A DNA stretch of 64,000 bases from positions 62,001-126,000 of the forward strand of contig DXHU01000015.1 of NCBI GenBank assembly GCA_019113245.1, in the 5' to 3' direction. Below, in pieces: positions 34,596 through 41,580 of this stretch (positions are counted from its first letter, which is position 1; the number at the start of each line of letters is the position of its first letter). The notes below the pieces were generated by a model. That model was given only the letters and a program-made list of their open reading frames with translations. It had not been told where the DNA came from and made no database searches. This stretch comes from Candidatus Ornithospirochaeta avicola. Its GTDB lineage: Bacteria; Spirochaetota; Spirochaetia; Sphaerochaetales; Sphaerochaetaceae. The position numbers were made by a program, and so were the translations under genes.

Positions 34596-35195
34596 ATGGC
34601 AAATTCAAGACGGGACAAAGCAGACTCATATACTCAGAAAGCACATAAGGAAGGTTACCCCGCCAGAAGTGTTTACAAGCTTGAGGAGATCAATCAGAAT
34701 CACAGGATCATAAAACCAGGAGACACTGTCCTTGATGTCGGAGCTGCCCCAGGATCATGGACTCTTTATACGCACAGAATGCTTATAAAAGGAAACGGAA
34801 GAATTATCTCATGCGATCTCAACCCACTCAATCTCTCACCTATTCCCCCTACAGTCACAGAAATAACAGGAGATGCATTCAGCGCTCAGATAAGAGCACG
34901 TCTTGTTGAGCTTGGCCCATATGATGCGATAATAAGCGATGCGGCTCCTATGACAACAGGCAACCGCACTGTGGACACAACAAGGAGCGAGGCTCTGGCT
35001 GAGAATGTCCTCATGCTTGCTCAGGAGCAGCTCAAGAAAGGCGGCAACCTTGTCATAAAGATTTTCCAGGGCGGAGGCCAGGAGGCGATTCTCAAGAACA
35101 TGAGAACAATCTTTGAGAAAGCAAAAGCCTTCAAGCCAAAGGCATCACGTGACGACAGCTTTGAAATCTTCCTCATTGGACTGAATAAAAAGTGA
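34596..35195 (+). CDS. rlmE: 23S rRNA (uridine2552-2'-O)-methyltransferase
   Basis: 199 residues, RrmJ/FtsJ family. It has RSVYKLEEINQ (catalytic Lys), the SAM loop DVGAAPGSWTLYTHRML, SDAAPMTTGNRTVD (catalytic Asp) and GGNLVIKIFQGGG (catalytic Lys). It methylates U2552 late in 50S assembly. A -10-like TAAACT ends six bases before the ATG, so it is probably leaderless. Its TGA stop lies within the terminal sequence of the adjoining tnpB element. Confidence 0.95.
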   Translation: MANSRRDKADSYTQKAHKEGYPARSVYKLEEINQNHRIIKPGDTVLDVGAAPGSWTLYTHRMLIKGNGRIISCDLNPLNLSPIPPTVTEITGDAFSAQIRARLVELGPYDAIISDAAPMTTGNRTVDTTRSEALAENVLMLAQEQLKKGGNLVIKIFQGGGQEAILKNMRTIFEKAKAFKPKASRDDSFEIFLIGLNKK

Positions 35196-36530
35196 ACTAC
35201 CTCCATCCTAAAGGATGAAAGCTTCCGGATTCAACGCAGAATGCTTTTCTACCTCATACGAGGTATCAAAGGCTGACTTCCGCTCCACCGGAGTACGCTT
35301 CTGTTCCGGAAGCGTGCAGGCTATTTTATGCTTTCCTGCAAGCAGCAATGTTTTGGCGGCTTTTATATCGCGGTCTTCGCTATACCCGCATCTGTCACAG
35401 AAGAATGTCCTATCTGAAAGCGTGATGCTTTCATGGATATGCCCGCACTCCGGACACATCCTCGTTGATGGGAAGAAGCGGTCTATTACAAGAACATTCT
35501 TGTTTGATTTAAGTTTACCCTTCAGTGTACCGAGTGCAGAATTCTGCACCTGTTTCCCGAAGAGCCCCTTATGCCATCCCTTGATGTTCTCATCCTGCAT
35601 TACAATCACTGTCCTTCCCGCTGTGATGTCGTGATACACCTGATTGGCCTTGGCTCGCCTCCTGTTTGCAAGCCTCTCGTATTCCCTCCGCATAAGCTGT
35701 CTTGTGTCATACCAGCCCTTGGAACCCTTCTTCTGGCGGGCAAGCTTCTTATGCAGCCCCTTGAGGCGTTCCGATTCTCGGACCTGTATGTCGTACTTAT
35801 CTCCTTCAGAGGTTGTTATAGTTGTCTTTATTCCAAAATCGAGACCGATGTCAGGCCTCTTCTCTGCATTTCCATTTCCTTCAGTTTTATGGGTGTAGCA
35901 TGTCAGCATGAGGTATATACCTGACGGTCTTTTCACGAGTTTCGCGTTGGAAAATTCCGCACAGGAGGGTATCTGCTCCATGCCGAAGACTCTTATCGGT
36001 CTCTTTACTCCTGCGATGTGTACGGTATTCCTGTATTTCCCGTGCTTGTTGCCTTCTGTCCCATAGCATATCCAGTGGGTATTGCCATACTGGTTGAGCT
36101 CAATTGAATCGTAGGATGACCTGAATTTAAGTTTTCCGTTACTCCTTCCTCTCTTATTCCTCTTTGCGGCAAGAGATGCCATATCCTGCTTCAGGGAGGA
36201 ATATACGGACTGTATGAACTTGGCGGGCATCGTAAGACATCTGTCTACTTTATTACCATCCTTATCTAGAGATGTGATATCTCTTGTTTTGGTATCGAAA
36301 GATTTGAATGCATCAGCATCAAGGGAGATGAGATAATTGCAAAGCCAGCGGCACTGGGTGAAATACATCCACAGATTGTTTCTCTCACTCTTGTTTAAAC
36401 ACTTGAGATCAAGCTTCATCTCTATAACTAAAGGACGCATCAAAGAATGACGCTCATGTGTCTTTCTAAGCGTTTCTTTTATAATAGAGTTCTTCTGGAT
36501 GCGTTCCTTTTCAGTCATGATTCATTATAC
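35192..36530 (-). mobile_element. Orphan IS200/IS605-type element carrying only tnpB
   Basis: Right end: the tnpB 3' end runs into CATCC-TTTA-GGATG, a small hairpin, then GGAGGTAGTTCAC, typical of IS605-family right ends and of the 3' part of the TnpB guide RNA. The end abuts or includes the rlmE stop codon. No tnpA (Y1 transposase) is present. The left boundary is not certain; it lies upstream of the tnpB promoter, somewhere between 36530 and about 36600. Confidence 0.65.
35208..36518 (-). CDS. tnpB: TnpB RNA-guided endonuclease (IS605 OrfB)
   Basis: 436 residues, full length for the family. The RuvC triad is present: Asp227 in DIGLDFGIKT, Glu310 in VIVMQDENIKGW and Asp384 in GYSEDRDIKAAKTLL. 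The zinc ribbon has CPEC (355-358) and CDRC (374-377). TnpB cleaves DNA next to a target-adjacent motif, guided by an RNA from its own 3' end, and helps retain the transposon. TTGAAT-17-TATAAT ends five bases before the ATG, so the transcript is leaderless. All catalytic residues seem intact, so the enzyme may be active. Confidence 0.93.
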   Translation of the reverse strand: MTEKERIQKNSIIKETLRKTHERHSLMRPLVIEMKLDLKCLNKSERNNLWMYFTQCRWLCNYLISLDADAFKSFDTKTRDITSLDKDGNKVDRCLTMPAKFIQSVYSSLKQDMASLAAKRNKRGRSNGKLKFRSSYDSIELNQYGNTHWICYGTEGNKHGKYRNTVHIAGVKRPIRVFGMEQIPSCAEFSNAKLVKRPSGIYLMLTCYTHKTEGNGNAEKRPDIGLDFGIKTTITTSEGDKYDIQVRESERLKGLHKKLARQKKGSKGWYDTRQLMRREYERLANRRRAKANQVYHDITAGRTVIVMQDENIKGWHKGLFGKQVQNSALGTLKGKLKSNKNVLVIDRFFPSTRMCPECGHIHESITLSDRTFFCDRCGYSEDRDIKAAKTLLLAGKHKIACTLPEQKRTPVERKSAFDTSYEVEKHSALNPEAFIL

Positions 36531-36552
36531 AAAAAAACGTTTAGTTATTCAA
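36524..36552 (-). promoter_or_regulatory. Sigma-70 promoter of tnpB
   Basis: On the minus strand TTGAAT (36547-36552), 17-base spacer, TATAAT (36524-36529), five bases before the ATG. Confidence 0.75.
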
Positions 36553-36601
36553 TCATATTTGCTTAAATAGCAATAATTTATTATATTTCATTAGCAATTC
36601 A

Positions 36602-36623
36602 TCTCACACCTTGAAAGGAGTGA
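36602..36623. repeat. Hairpin resembling an IS200/IS605 right end
   Basis: CTCAC-A-CCTT-GA-AAGG-A-GTGAG folds into a near-perfect stem. Read on the minus strand it is preceded by AAGC (AAAGCTCAC...), like the AAGCTTTCATCC... end of the neighbouring element. It could be a remnant end of a second element. Weak. Confidence 0.35.
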
Positions 36624-36640
36624 GCTTTCTTGCTGAATGT

Positions 36641-36897
36641 TTTGTAAAATTTCCATCAGACATGGATTCTAGGTCATCAACTTTTACTGATTTTTGCCTT
36701 GCTATTACTGCAAGCGGAGCTTACTACTTTGATGAAAATGATTCTCTCGGCATCGGCCTTAATATAGGTGTTGGAATATTCTTCAATTTATTTCAAAGCA
36801 AGTGCGGAAGAAATTAAATACACCCGGAATCCAGGACTTCTCGGCATAGATATTTCCCCGAGAATTGGAGCATCATATTCTTTCTAATACGAAAAGA
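36641..36897 (+). pseudogene. Frameshifted remnant of an outer-membrane beta-barrel gene
   Basis: One frame gives FTDFCLAITASGAYYFDENDSLGIGLNIGVGIFFNLFQ and stops at 36817. A shifted frame continues SAEEIKYTRNPGLLGIDISPRIGASYSF and stops at 36897. Alternating strands and a terminal phenylalanine are typical of outer-membrane barrels. The 5' part of the gene is missing next to the tnpB element, so insertion and deletion probably destroyed it. Confidence 0.5.
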
Positions 36898-36904
36898 AAA
36901 ACCA

Positions 36905-36926
36905 ATGGGCAGGAAATCCTGCCCAT
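36905..36926 (-). terminator. Terminator of mscS
   Basis: ATGGGCAGG-AAAT-CCTGCCCAT (plus strand). Read on the minus strand it is followed by a T-rich tract (TTGGTTTTTC). Confidence 0.75.
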
Positions 36927-36934
36927 CAATATTT

Positions 36935-37741
36935 TCAGCTCTTGCTGATTATATTCACATCCAGCTTGTCATACGGGATTTCGATATTCTCTTTTCTAAG
37001 AGCCTCGACTATATCCTGCTGGAACCTCCAGTAGACTGGCCAGTAATTTTCAGGCTTCACCCATGGACGGACAACGAAGTCAAGCGAGGAGTCATTGAGC
37101 TTGCTGAGTTCTACAACAGGCGTCGGGTTCTCAAGGATTTCAGGATATGATGAAATTAGGCCTCTTATTACCTGCTTGACCTTATCTATATCGCTGTTAT
37201 AGGCAACCTGGACAACCATATCCATCCTTCGCCTCTCTATATCTGAATAGTTGACTATGACGCTCCCCCACACTGTCTTGTTCGAAAGTGTTATCTTTCT
37301 GTTGTCTGCGCCTCCTAAAGTGACACTCAGAAGATCCATAGAGACAACAGTACCGCTTACAGAGTCGATGTCAACATAATCTCCGATTCTGAACGGATTT
37401 GTAACTGCAATGAGAAATCCGCTGAAAAATGAAGAAACAGACTCCTGAAGAGCAAAGCCAAGCACGACGCCTGTAACTCCGAGTCCTGTTATAATCGGCG
37501 TGACGTTTATACCGAAAACATATAAAAGAGAAATCGTGGTGCATACCCAGAGGATGAAATTTATTGTCTTTCTGACTACAGAGCATATTAAAGGAGACAC
37601 CCTTGTGCTCTTATTAGCTAGACGTACAAAAAACCTCTTTACGAGCTTGGTGACAACAAGCGTCACAAGAATTATGACTACAACTGCAAGCGCACGGTCC
37701 AAAATATCCGTCAGAATGGATTCAAAGTTTATTCCTACCAT
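36935..37741 (-). CDS. mscS: Small-conductance mechanosensitive channel, MscS family
   Basis: 268 residues with about three membrane helices. The third is the pore helix (GLGVTGVVLGFALQESVSSFFSGFLI), followed by the beta domain NPFRIGDYVDIDSVSGTVVSMDLLSVTLGGADNRKITLSNKTVWGSVIVNYS. It releases osmolytes on hypo-osmotic shock. Monocistronic, with its own terminator. Confidence 0.93.
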   Translation of the reverse strand: MVGINFESILTDILDRALAVVVIILVTLVVTKLVKRFFVRLANKSTRVSPLICSVVRKTINFILWVCTTISLLYVFGINVTPIITGLGVTGVVLGFALQESVSSFFSGFLIAVTNPFRIGDYVDIDSVSGTVVSMDLLSVTLGGADNRKITLSNKTVWGSVIVNYSDIERRRMDMVVQVAYNSDIDKVKQVIRGLISSYPEILENPTPVVELSKLNDSSLDFVVRPWVKPENYWPVYWRFQQDIVEALRKENIEIPYDKLDVNIISKS

Positions 37742-37754
37742 AATTCATCCTTAT

Positions 37755-37780
37755 AAAAAATATGGGAGCAATGCTCCCAT
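37755..37780 (-). terminator. Terminator of htpG
   Basis: ATGGGAGC-AAT-GCTCCCAT (37762-37780) followed on the minus strand by ATTTTTT. Confidence 0.85.
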
Positions 37781-37797
37781 CTAAATTTACATTAATT

Positions 37798-39672
37798 TCA
37801 GCCAAGCAGTCTAGTAAGATTCTTTGCAAAAGCAAGAGCATCTTTTATCATGACGCCTTCCTGAAGGAGAGCCTGATCAAGAAGAACTTCAGAAACTGCT
37901 TTTACATACTCCTCATCCTCACTTGCCTCAATCTTGTTTATAACAGGGCTCTTCGGGTTGATTTCAAGAATCGGCTTGACTTCAATTCCTTCATTTCCCA
38001 TCTGCTTCATGAGACGCTGCATCTGCACAGAAGGATCATTTTCGTCCATGAGGATGCAGGACGAGACAGAAGAATCGAGGCGGCTTGAGATGACAACATC
38101 CTTGACCTTGTCTCCAAGAGCCTTCTTCACTTTTTCGGCAACGGCCTTCTTCTCTTCCTTGAGCTTGTCATCATTCTCATCCTTTATCTCGTCAAGAGCA
38201 CCTGTCTTATTGATTGCCTTGAAAGGAAGTCCCTCATATTCATACAGGGAAGTAAGCACAATCTCATCAATGTCATCATCCATAATGAGGACCTCATATC
38301 CTTTTTCCGTATATGAGGAAATAAGAGGCGATGATTTAAGGGCATCAAGGCTTCCACCAGAAATATAATATATGCTCTTCTGGCCTTCCTTCATCCTCTC
38401 TTTGTACTTCTTAAGAGAGACATATCCGTCCTCTGAGCTTGAATGATATCGAACAAGGGCTAAAAGGGCATCTCTGTTTGCATAGTCCGAGTAAAGTCCT
38501 TCCTTCAGCGGGCGATTATACTCCTTGATGAATTTGTCATAAAGCTCTGGATTGTTCTCGCTGATCTTCTTGAATTCTCCAAGAATCTTCTTGACAGATG
38601 AGCTTCTGATGCTTGCCATGATTCTGTTTTCCTGAAGTATTTCCCTGGATACATTGAGCGGCAAATCCTCACTGTCGATTATTCCTCTGACAAAGCGCAG
38701 ATAGACAGGAAGGAGCTCTTTGTCATCATCTGTAATGTACACTCTCTTGACATAAAGTTTCACGCCCGGCTTGTAATCCGCATAATTCATATCAAACGGA
38801 GCATATTGAGGGATATAGAAAAGTGTTGTGTACTCAGTGGCTCCCTCAACCTTGCTGTGCATATAGAAAAGAGGATCTTCAGAGTCATACCAGTTGTTCT
38901 TGTAAAAGTCCTTGTATTCCTCTTCCTTAATCGAGCTCTTGCTCTTTCTCCAGAGAGCTATTGCAGAGTTTATCTGCTCATTCTTATGCTCAACTGTCTT
39001 TTCTGGCTCACCCTTTTCATCCTTTTTTTCGTAATTGTAATTTGTCTTGTCGTATTCAAGATAAATCGGATAAGCAACATAATCTGAATATTTCTTTATG
39101 AGGCGTTCAAGCTCATAACGGTTGAGGAAACTTGTTGAATCGCTGTTCATGAACAATGTTATTGTGCTTCCCTGCTCACTTCTCTCTGCCTTTTCAATCT
39201 CATAGCCGCTCCTTCCGTCACTTGTCCATTTATATGCCCCTTCTTCTCCGGCTTTTCTTGTGACAACCTCTATTTTCTCTGCGACCATGAAAGCAGAATA
39301 AAATCCTACACCGAACTGCCCTATCAGATTGCTGTCTTTTTTTTGGTCCTCGCTCAGGCTTTCAAGGAATTTCCTTGTTCCGCTGGAAGCAATCGTTCCA
39401 AGGTTGTTGTTGAGGTCATCCTCATTCATTCCAATACCGTTATCGCTTATTGTCAGAGTCTTTTTACCCTCGTCAAATGAAAGCTGTATTCTCGGGTCAA
39501 AAGAATAGCCTTTAAGAGAGCCGTCCGTAAGTGAAAGGTATTTGAGCTTGTCTATTGCATCAGAAGAGTTAGATATAAGCTCCCTGAGGAAAATCTCCTT
39601 GTTTGAATATAATGAATGGATTATGAGCTTAAGCAAATCCGCAACTTCTGTCTTGAATTTTTTCTGTGACAT
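37798..39672 (-). CDS. htpG: Hsp90 chaperone HtpG
   Basis: 624 residues. The N-terminal GHKL ATPase has ELISNSSDAIDKLKYLSL, SDNGIGMNEDDL, GTIASSGTRKFLE and LIGQFGVGFYSAFMVA. The middle domain includes PLNVSREILQENRIM. The C-terminal dimerisation domain is complete. GGAGA lies seven bases before the ATG at 39672. Dimeric ATP-driven chaperone in the cytoplasm. Confidence 0.97.
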   Translation of the reverse strand: MSQKKFKTEVADLLKLIIHSLYSNKEIFLRELISNSSDAIDKLKYLSLTDGSLKGYSFDPRIQLSFDEGKKTLTISDNGIGMNEDDLNNNLGTIASSGTRKFLESLSEDQKKDSNLIGQFGVGFYSAFMVAEKIEVVTRKAGEEGAYKWTSDGRSGYEIEKAERSEQGSTITLFMNSDSTSFLNRYELERLIKKYSDYVAYPIYLEYDKTNYNYEKKDEKGEPEKTVEHKNEQINSAIALWRKSKSSIKEEEYKDFYKNNWYDSEDPLFYMHSKVEGATEYTTLFYIPQYAPFDMNYADYKPGVKLYVKRVYITDDDKELLPVYLRFVRGIIDSEDLPLNVSREILQENRIMASIRSSSVKKILGEFKKISENNPELYDKFIKEYNRPLKEGLYSDYANRDALLALVRYHSSSEDGYVSLKKYKERMKEGQKSIYYISGGSLDALKSSPLISSYTEKGYEVLIMDDDIDEIVLTSLYEYEGLPFKAINKTGALDEIKDENDDKLKEEKKAVAEKVKKALGDKVKDVVISSRLDSSVSSCILMDENDPSVQMQRLMKQMGNEGIEVKPILEINPKSPVINKIEASEDEEYVKAVSEVLLDQALLQEGVMIKDALAFAKNLTRLLG

Positions 39673-39764
39673 AAATTATCTCCTCAGCATTAGAAAATAA
39701 GCAGAAAGAAGCGATCAGGCAAGAGAAGATTCCATTTTGCCTCTTTTTCTGCTACTCTTTTCTT

Positions 39765-40745
39765 ATGGATTTCTCTAAACCGGACAATGCCAGAAAGATA
39801 AACAAGCTGAAGGTGCTCTCTGCAATAAAGAGTCTGGAAAGCCCGACTAGAGCAGAACTCAGCAGGTATCTGCTTTTGAATAAAGTGTCTATATCAGAAA
39901 TTGTCGATGCACTCATAAAAGAAGGACTGGTCAAGGAAAGCAGCAAAATCTTCTATTCTTCCGGACGACCTGGAACATTGCTTGAAATCAACAGAGCATC
40001 GGGGGTCGTGCTTTCAATGACACTGGATAAGACAGGCTGCTATCTGGCTGCATCAGATACCCTTGGAAAAACCATAAGGCTCGAACGCTTTTCCAGAGGA
40101 CTTGAAAGAAAGACTCTTTCAGAAAATTTCCAGCAGTCGCTGAAAAGAATCATAAAAAACGAGAGTGAGAAGATTTACGGCATGGTTGCAGCAACGGATG
40201 AAGATCTGTCATTTTTCTTCAGCCAGATCAGCATCCCTTCCATTTCTGTCTCTCCAATAATCGCAAGATGTGTCAACGAAAGGGAAAAAATGAAAAACGA
40301 GAATCAAAGAATCCTCTTTGTGGATCTTGATGATGAACCATCTGCTCTCTACTGCGACAGTTCATTTATGAAGCTTAATCCTCTGTTTGAAGGATTTGAA
40401 AGCATAAAGAGCATCTCAAGAAGAAAAGGCACCGCTTCATCATCTATTTTTTCTCAGGAAGATGAGGAGAGTGTGAACTACATACTCAGCGTCGCTGACA
40501 AGATAGCATCTGCATGCACGGTTCTCAATATAGATTCAGTTCTTCTCATGGGAAGCCTTTCCCAGCTTTCCCAGAATATGCTTTTGGCTCTTAAAAACAG
40601 AGTGAACAGTTTAACAGGTGGCATGGAGATAAGATGCGCTTCCTCTCAGAGAGGGGAAATTGAAGGTTCTGCCATCATCGCTCTTGATGCATTCTTCTAC
40701 AAGAAAAGAATGCTGGAACTTATAAAAAAGGCAGAAAAGTTCTAG
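39765..40745 (+). CDS. ROK/NagC-like regulator with degenerate sugar domain
   Basis: 326 residues. The N-terminal winged helix (NKLKVLSAIKSLESPTRAELSRYLLLNKVSISEIVDALIKEGLVKE) is typical of ROK repressors of the NagC/XylR group, followed by SSGRPGTLLEIN. The C-terminal part keeps the general length and SVLLMGSLSQLSQN, but the DxGxT phosphate loop and the zinc CxCGxxGC motif are absent, so it cannot be a kinase and may bind a ligand differently. TACTCT ends six bases before the ATG, suggesting a leaderless message. Confidence 0.72.
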   Translation: MDFSKPDNARKINKLKVLSAIKSLESPTRAELSRYLLLNKVSISEIVDALIKEGLVKESSKIFYSSGRPGTLLEINRASGVVLSMTLDKTGCYLAASDTLGKTIRLERFSRGLERKTLSENFQQSLKRIIKNESEKIYGMVAATDEDLSFFFSQISIPSISVSPIIARCVNEREKMKNENQRILFVDLDDEPSALYCDSSFMKLNPLFEGFESIKSISRRKGTASSSIFSQEDEESVNYILSVADKIASACTVLNIDSVLLMGSLSQLSQNMLLALKNRVNSLTGGMEIRCASSQRGEIEGSAIIALDAFFYKKRMLELIKKAEKF

Positions 40746-41392
40746 TTCTTCTTTCCCCTGATTACAAAGAATGTGAGCAGGAGGACAAGATAAGCATAAT
40801 AAAGGTTGTTCCACCCGCTTATTATGACTGATGCAATCATCGGGATTGCTGTAAAAAGCAATGCAAGGACTATGGAAATGAGCACAGGCATTCTTCTTGT
40901 GCTGTTGCTCCTGATTATGGTTGAAAGAGACACAATAAGCACCATGACTGCTGCCATTATGAAAGATGTGATCATTATCTCATCAGCTTTGCTGTCAAGC
41001 CCAATCTGAGAAACATCATTGCCTGTTATATCTGATTTCTCTTCTTCTGCAGCAGTGCTTTCTGCAGTCTCTTCTTCTTTGACAGTATTTACTTGAACAA
41101 CAGAAGCTTCCTCTTCTTTTACGCTGAAATCCTGAACAGGATTTTCTTCCGCTTTTTCTGTTATAACAGATTCTTCTTCCTCTTCTTCAGCTTCAGCAGT
41201 TACATATTCAGTCTCAGCTATCTCCACATCATCTGAAAAAGAGGGTGTTGAAACTTCTTCTTTTTCTTCCTCAACGCTGATGCTCTCTTCTATCTTGACA
41301 TCAATGGAAGACTGAGGCGGAACAAAATCAGCTGTAGAAGTGCATGAAAAAAGAAATAACGAAAGAACAAGAGGAAAAAGAAGTTTTTTCAT
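40742..41392 (-). CDS. Small membrane-anchored lipoprotein with acidic middle
   Basis: About 216 residues from MKKLLFPLVLSLFLFSCTS, a clear lipoprotein signal with the acylated cysteine in LFSC. A strongly acidic, low-complexity region follows (VEEEKEEVSTPSFSDD, EAEEEEEES, AEENPV). Three or so membrane helices close the protein (IMITSFIMAAVMVLIVSLSTI, VLISIVLALLFTAIPMIASVI, YAYLVLLLTFFVI). The longer frame start at 41413 is unlikely. TAGATT five bases before the ATG fits a leaderless start. Function unknown. The acid linker may span the periplasm. Confidence 0.65.
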   Translation of the reverse strand: MKKLLFPLVLSLFLFSCTSTADFVPPQSSIDVKIEESISVEEEKEEVSTPSFSDDVEIAETEYVTAEAEEEEEESVITEKAEENPVQDFSVKEEEASVVQVNTVKEEETAESTAAEEEKSDITGNDVSQIGLDSKADEIMITSFIMAAVMVLIVSLSTIIRSNSTRRMPVLISIVLALLFTAIPMIASVIISGWNNLYYAYLVLLLTFFVIRGKKN

Positions 41393-41430
41393 ATGCAAAT
41401 CTAGAAACAACAAAAAAAGACAAAGGTTAC

Positions 41431-41457
41431 AAAAAAAACCGCTGAACGTGCAGCGGC
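41431..41457 (-). terminator. Terminator of small RNA C
   Basis: Minus strand GCCGCTG-CACGTT-CAGCGGT followed by eight T. Strong and oriented only on the minus strand. Confidence 0.9.
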
Positions 41458-41516
41458 AACCTCCTTATCCCTTTCGGGGCACCAGACGTATGCAAAGACA
41501 ATCAGTACGCCTTGGT
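41431..41516 (-). ncRNA. Predicted structured small RNA C with exposed AAGGAGGUUG
   Basis: On the minus strand a promoter (TTGATA at 41546-41551, 16-17-base spacer, -10-like element at 41523-41529) leads into an 86-nt RNA. First comes a 10-bp stem, ACCA-A-GGCGUA with UACGUC-UGGU (one bulge). Next is CCC-GAAA-GGG, then an unpaired AUAAGGAGGUU, then the terminator GCCGCUG-CACGUU-CAGCGGU with eight U. No start codon follows the SD-like sequence at a usable distance. I do not recognise it as SRP RNA, 6S or a known riboswitch. It could be a Shine-Dalgarno decoy. Confidence 0.6.
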
Positions 41517-41580
41517 AAGTTAATTCTTACACACTTTTTTTCAGATATCAATCAAATAAACAGCGTTTAAAGTAAAAAAA

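Noticed and set aside
36611..36817. A separate intact small gene
   Set aside because: It starts with a poor TTG inside a hairpin and its barrel-like sequence continues in another frame, which fits a pseudogene better.
41431..41516. Plus-strand RNA carrying an anti-SD (ACCTCCTT) like the 16S rRNA 3' end
   Set aside because: The strong hairpin has its T-tract, and the best promoter, only on the minus strand. No 16S rRNA sequence surrounds it.
41431..41516. SRP RNA, 6S RNA, tRNA or a known riboswitch
   Set aside because: None of the conserved elements I know for these classes (such as the GGAAG SRP loop or a tRNA T-loop) is present, and the unit ends in its own terminator with no gene in frame behind it.
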